Positions 61,402 to 64,000 of a stretch of 64,000 bases of DNA are shown here, in pieces; position 1 is the first letter of the stretch; each line of letters opens with the position of its first letter. The translations under genes were made by a program, and so were the position numbers. The DNA is from Anisakis pegreffii (lineage: Eukaryota; Nematoda; Chromadorea; Rhabditida; Anisakidae). The notes below the pieces were generated by a model that did no database searches, was not told the origin of the DNA, and worked only from the letters and a program-made list of their open reading frames with translations. The DNA lies in assembly GCA_035041965.1 (NCBI GenBank), contig JAPYMA010001170.1, positions 1 to 64,000 on the forward strand. The letters run 5' to 3'.

Positions 61402-64000
61402 AGTGTCATATATTGTTGATTGTGTACGATGAAACCTAAATCAGAGAACCCTCCATTATTGCCTGAATTGCAAACATCCTAAATTCTAAACCCCTCTATG
61501 CTAAGAATCATTTTATCCATTTCGGAAATGAATTTCCCTAATGTTTCGGAATCGTTTATCCATTTCAAACATAAATTTGCCTAATTTTATCCATTTCAAA
61601 CATTTTCCTTAATATTATCCATTCAAACGAAATCATTTATCCATTTTCCCAATCTAATATAAATGTTTCGGATCTTTTTGAGAGTCCAGTCTTGAACTCT
61701 ACATCTTTCAGGGTTGTTGATCAAGGTTTTGTGGTGCTCTATAATAATGATAATAATATTGTTATTGTTGTCGTTGTTGTTGTTGAACTGCGCGTTCGCA
61801 TAAATTGTATTTGATAATAAAGTGGATATGATTAAAGCAGTATGTGTAAAATATAAATGAAATGTGCTAAAATGCGTCCATTTTGTGGACTTGCTTATGC
61901 TCGTTCATCGCAAACAAATCCCAATGGAGAATAGTTCTGCGAAATCAATTTTTGGTCGCATAATAAAAATATTCATATTCTAATGTGTGCACTTTCAGTG
62001 CAGATAACATTAATAACTATTGGGACTGAGTCATGTTGTGTGTGTGTGTGCTTCAAACAAAATGACCATATGAGTGTGATAGAATAAACTGAATCCAGCA
62101 TTTGGTTGCGGTTTGGGATTATTCGTACGGAAAGTTCTCTCAGTTTTCTGGTTTCTTTATTCACTATCAGGAAGTTGAATGTTCGAAGAGATTTTTTGGA
62201 TTTCCTGAAGCAAATTTTGCGACATTGAATTTCGAAGAAAAATGTTTTGTTTCCTTGCATAAAGAAGGATTTGACATTTTCATTAGGATGTGTCATGTAT
62301 TTCCATTCAATATCAGTACCACATTCTGCATTCAAAATTTTCTCAAAAACTTTCAAACTACTCCCGGCAGTCCAAATATATCTCAAAGCTACATCTTTAG
62401 TACTATCCTTTCTTCAAGTACTGTTAATAATGTCGTTTTCACTTCTTCTAGATGACCTGTTCAATTGGAAATCTAATACTTCTTACAAATTTCGTGAATT
62501 GACCAAGTAGATCAGAAGGAATGAATTCTTGATTAGTCGATCAGAATAATTCGAATCGATCAAACTTAATGCGAAAATATCTCGCTGAGCTGTTAGAACC
62601 TAAGATGTTTCCAAAGTAATTAATATAATAATATGTGATGACTGATGAAATGAAATAATGAAATGATAATGTACAAGCGTTTGTTGTGCGGGTTGATATT
62701 ATGATGCGTTGAAGGTGTGCTGATATGATATAGTATTGACTGATAAGATATCAGCAAGTTTGTCGTCGAATATCGAATGTTTGCCGTGTTTACCCTTGCG
62801 CATATGTGTTTGATTGATGAGTGAAAGCATTCATTTGTCGACATTCGACAGCTCTAACCTCTAAAAGCATCTACGACCACGGCGAACACATTAACTTCTT
62901 CGTATCAAAATATTTGAAAATATTCCTTCGTAACCAACTAACTAAACAGCTTCTTCTCGCAATCGTTTATCTTTTCGAATTGAAGAAGCTGTCAAAATGC
63001 TGCCCATTTTCTTCATTCTATTCTTCGCGTTTACTATTCAAAAAGGTTCGTCGTTTTCGATTGATTTCTTTTTTGATTCTTCAGCACGTTTTTTGCAATT
63101 GTATCTTCATTAAAGCTTGCTTCACCAGATGGTTTTTTGATCAGTTGAATAGAAACGTTTCTATTTAAATGCCTTCAACTTCCAAACTGTTCAAGTTTTT
63201 CGACAGTGCTGGTGCTTGCTAAAGCGATCTTGACATCCGCCTCATACAGTTTCCGTTTTCTAAAAATCTCCAAATTCCGTATAAATTCCAAAGACTTCTC
63301 GCCTTATGGCATCAATGAAAATAATAGCTGCTAATAGAATAACTTGGTAGAAAGCATAGTATCCGAGGTGATAATAATTTTGAGTAGTTTGAGTAAAGCG
63401 ATTCTATAGTTTCGATTACTTCCTTCTACTCACTGATAAACAAATTTCATTGGCAAGTAAACATATTGATAACGCGATCAACATCAATATTATTGTAGTA
63501 TCTCGCTTGTTTGATAAATTTTATACTTCATTTCGAATGCTCAACAATAGATCAATTTATTTCGCAAGAAAAAGTATATCCCATCAAAAAATATATGTTG
63601 AAAAATGTATCTGACGTCAATCTTCAGCTTAATTCAATCTTCCCATCTCAATGAGTTCTTCATTTTACATTATCAAATTCCATTCTTGTCGCCATTAACG
63701 ATGTATGGCATCTTTGACTCACGAGCATTGTACTGGAACTTCGTGAACCTCCTGAAGTTTGACTTCAAAAGACTTCGAGATTTGATGAATGAAAAACTAT
63801 CACTTTCGGAACTGAACAGGAGCATTTTAAACACATCATCAACTGTTTTGACTACCAACGATTATTGCTTCCACGGGCGACTGTCGCTCTCACGGGCAAC
63901 ACTATGATCGTTTTTATCATAATCAGTTCTCATCAGTGAGGTATTATCGAATTATCAGTTGTTATCATTTGTAAGTTATAGCTTACCGCTCGCTTACAGA
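61402..64000. other. Right-end interval, no supportable gene
   Basis: Downstream of the zinc-finger gene there is a short ATTTATCCATTTC(G/A)(A/G)A repeat at 61510-61660. Open frames at 61973-62386 (minus) and 63605-63907 (plus) are about 100 codons or longer, but they have no domain, no clear start context and no in-phase partner. Either could be an exon of a gene running off the window. Confidence 0.4.
61505..61660. repeat. Short degenerate repeat ATTTATCCATTTC
   Basis: (A/T)TTTATCCATTTC(G/A)(G/A)AA occurs about four or five times at roughly 25-50 bp spacing downstream of the zinc-finger gene stop codon. It may lie in its 3' untranslated region. Confidence 0.55.

Noticed and set aside
1..64000. 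CRISPR arrays, bacterial operons, phage or plasmid signatures
   Set aside because: The tandem repeats present are satellites without unique spacers, and the genes have spliceosomal introns; the window is animal nuclear DNA.

Overview
This is an AT-rich, repeat-laden nuclear window from an invertebrate animal, most likely a nematode. The protein-coding genes are broken by many short introns with GT...AG ends, and most acceptors are TTTCAG-like. Exons join in phase by eye, and one gene is a two-domain galectin of the kind common in nematodes. No bacterial operons, rRNA or convincing tRNA genes were seen. The species assignment is inference.

Genes I can support, left to right: a tandem-repeat galectin (minus strand, 6.7-9.25 kb, 7 exons); the WASH-complex subunit strumpellin/WASHC5 (minus, 10.7-18.65 kb, about 25 exons); COP9 signalosome subunit 7 (minus, 19.5-20.74 kb, 4 exons); an unrecognised 7-exon gene whose GC-rich, proline-rich exons sit in AT-rich introns (plus, 25.3-28.4 kb); an unrecognised two-exon small-protein gene (plus, 48.6-50.9 kb); and a Castor/CASZ1-type zinc-finger transcription factor (plus, 55.9-61.4 kb, 8 exons). 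These are housekeeping (WASH endosomal actin, COP9/cullin deneddylation), lectin and transcription-factor genes, and nothing suggests they act as one pathway. CSN7 and WASHC5 lie head-to-tail on the same strand with about 0.85 kb between them.

Between the genes the window is built from duplications. The 0-11 kb part is a mosaic of diverged repeat pairs, including a second copy of the last WASHC5 exon and of the galectin 3' flank. At 30.2-34.0 kb lie a 49-bp satellite, a C-rich minisatellite and a duplicated T-rich block with long A-rich tracts. At 38.7-42.0 kb a 2,017-bp unit is tandemly duplicated. Its GC-rich core also occurs at 2.1 kb, folds on paper into a branched RNA and shows one compensatory base change. 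At 46.3-48.3 kb there is a satellite with a three-subunit higher-order period of roughly 550 bp, closed by a fold-back inverted repeat.

The best candidates for something undescribed are the GC-rich zinc-finger-like gene, the three-copy structured element, and the higher-order satellite with its fold-back end. All gene models were made by hand translation and phase checking. Family names come from recalled protein families and were not verified by a search.
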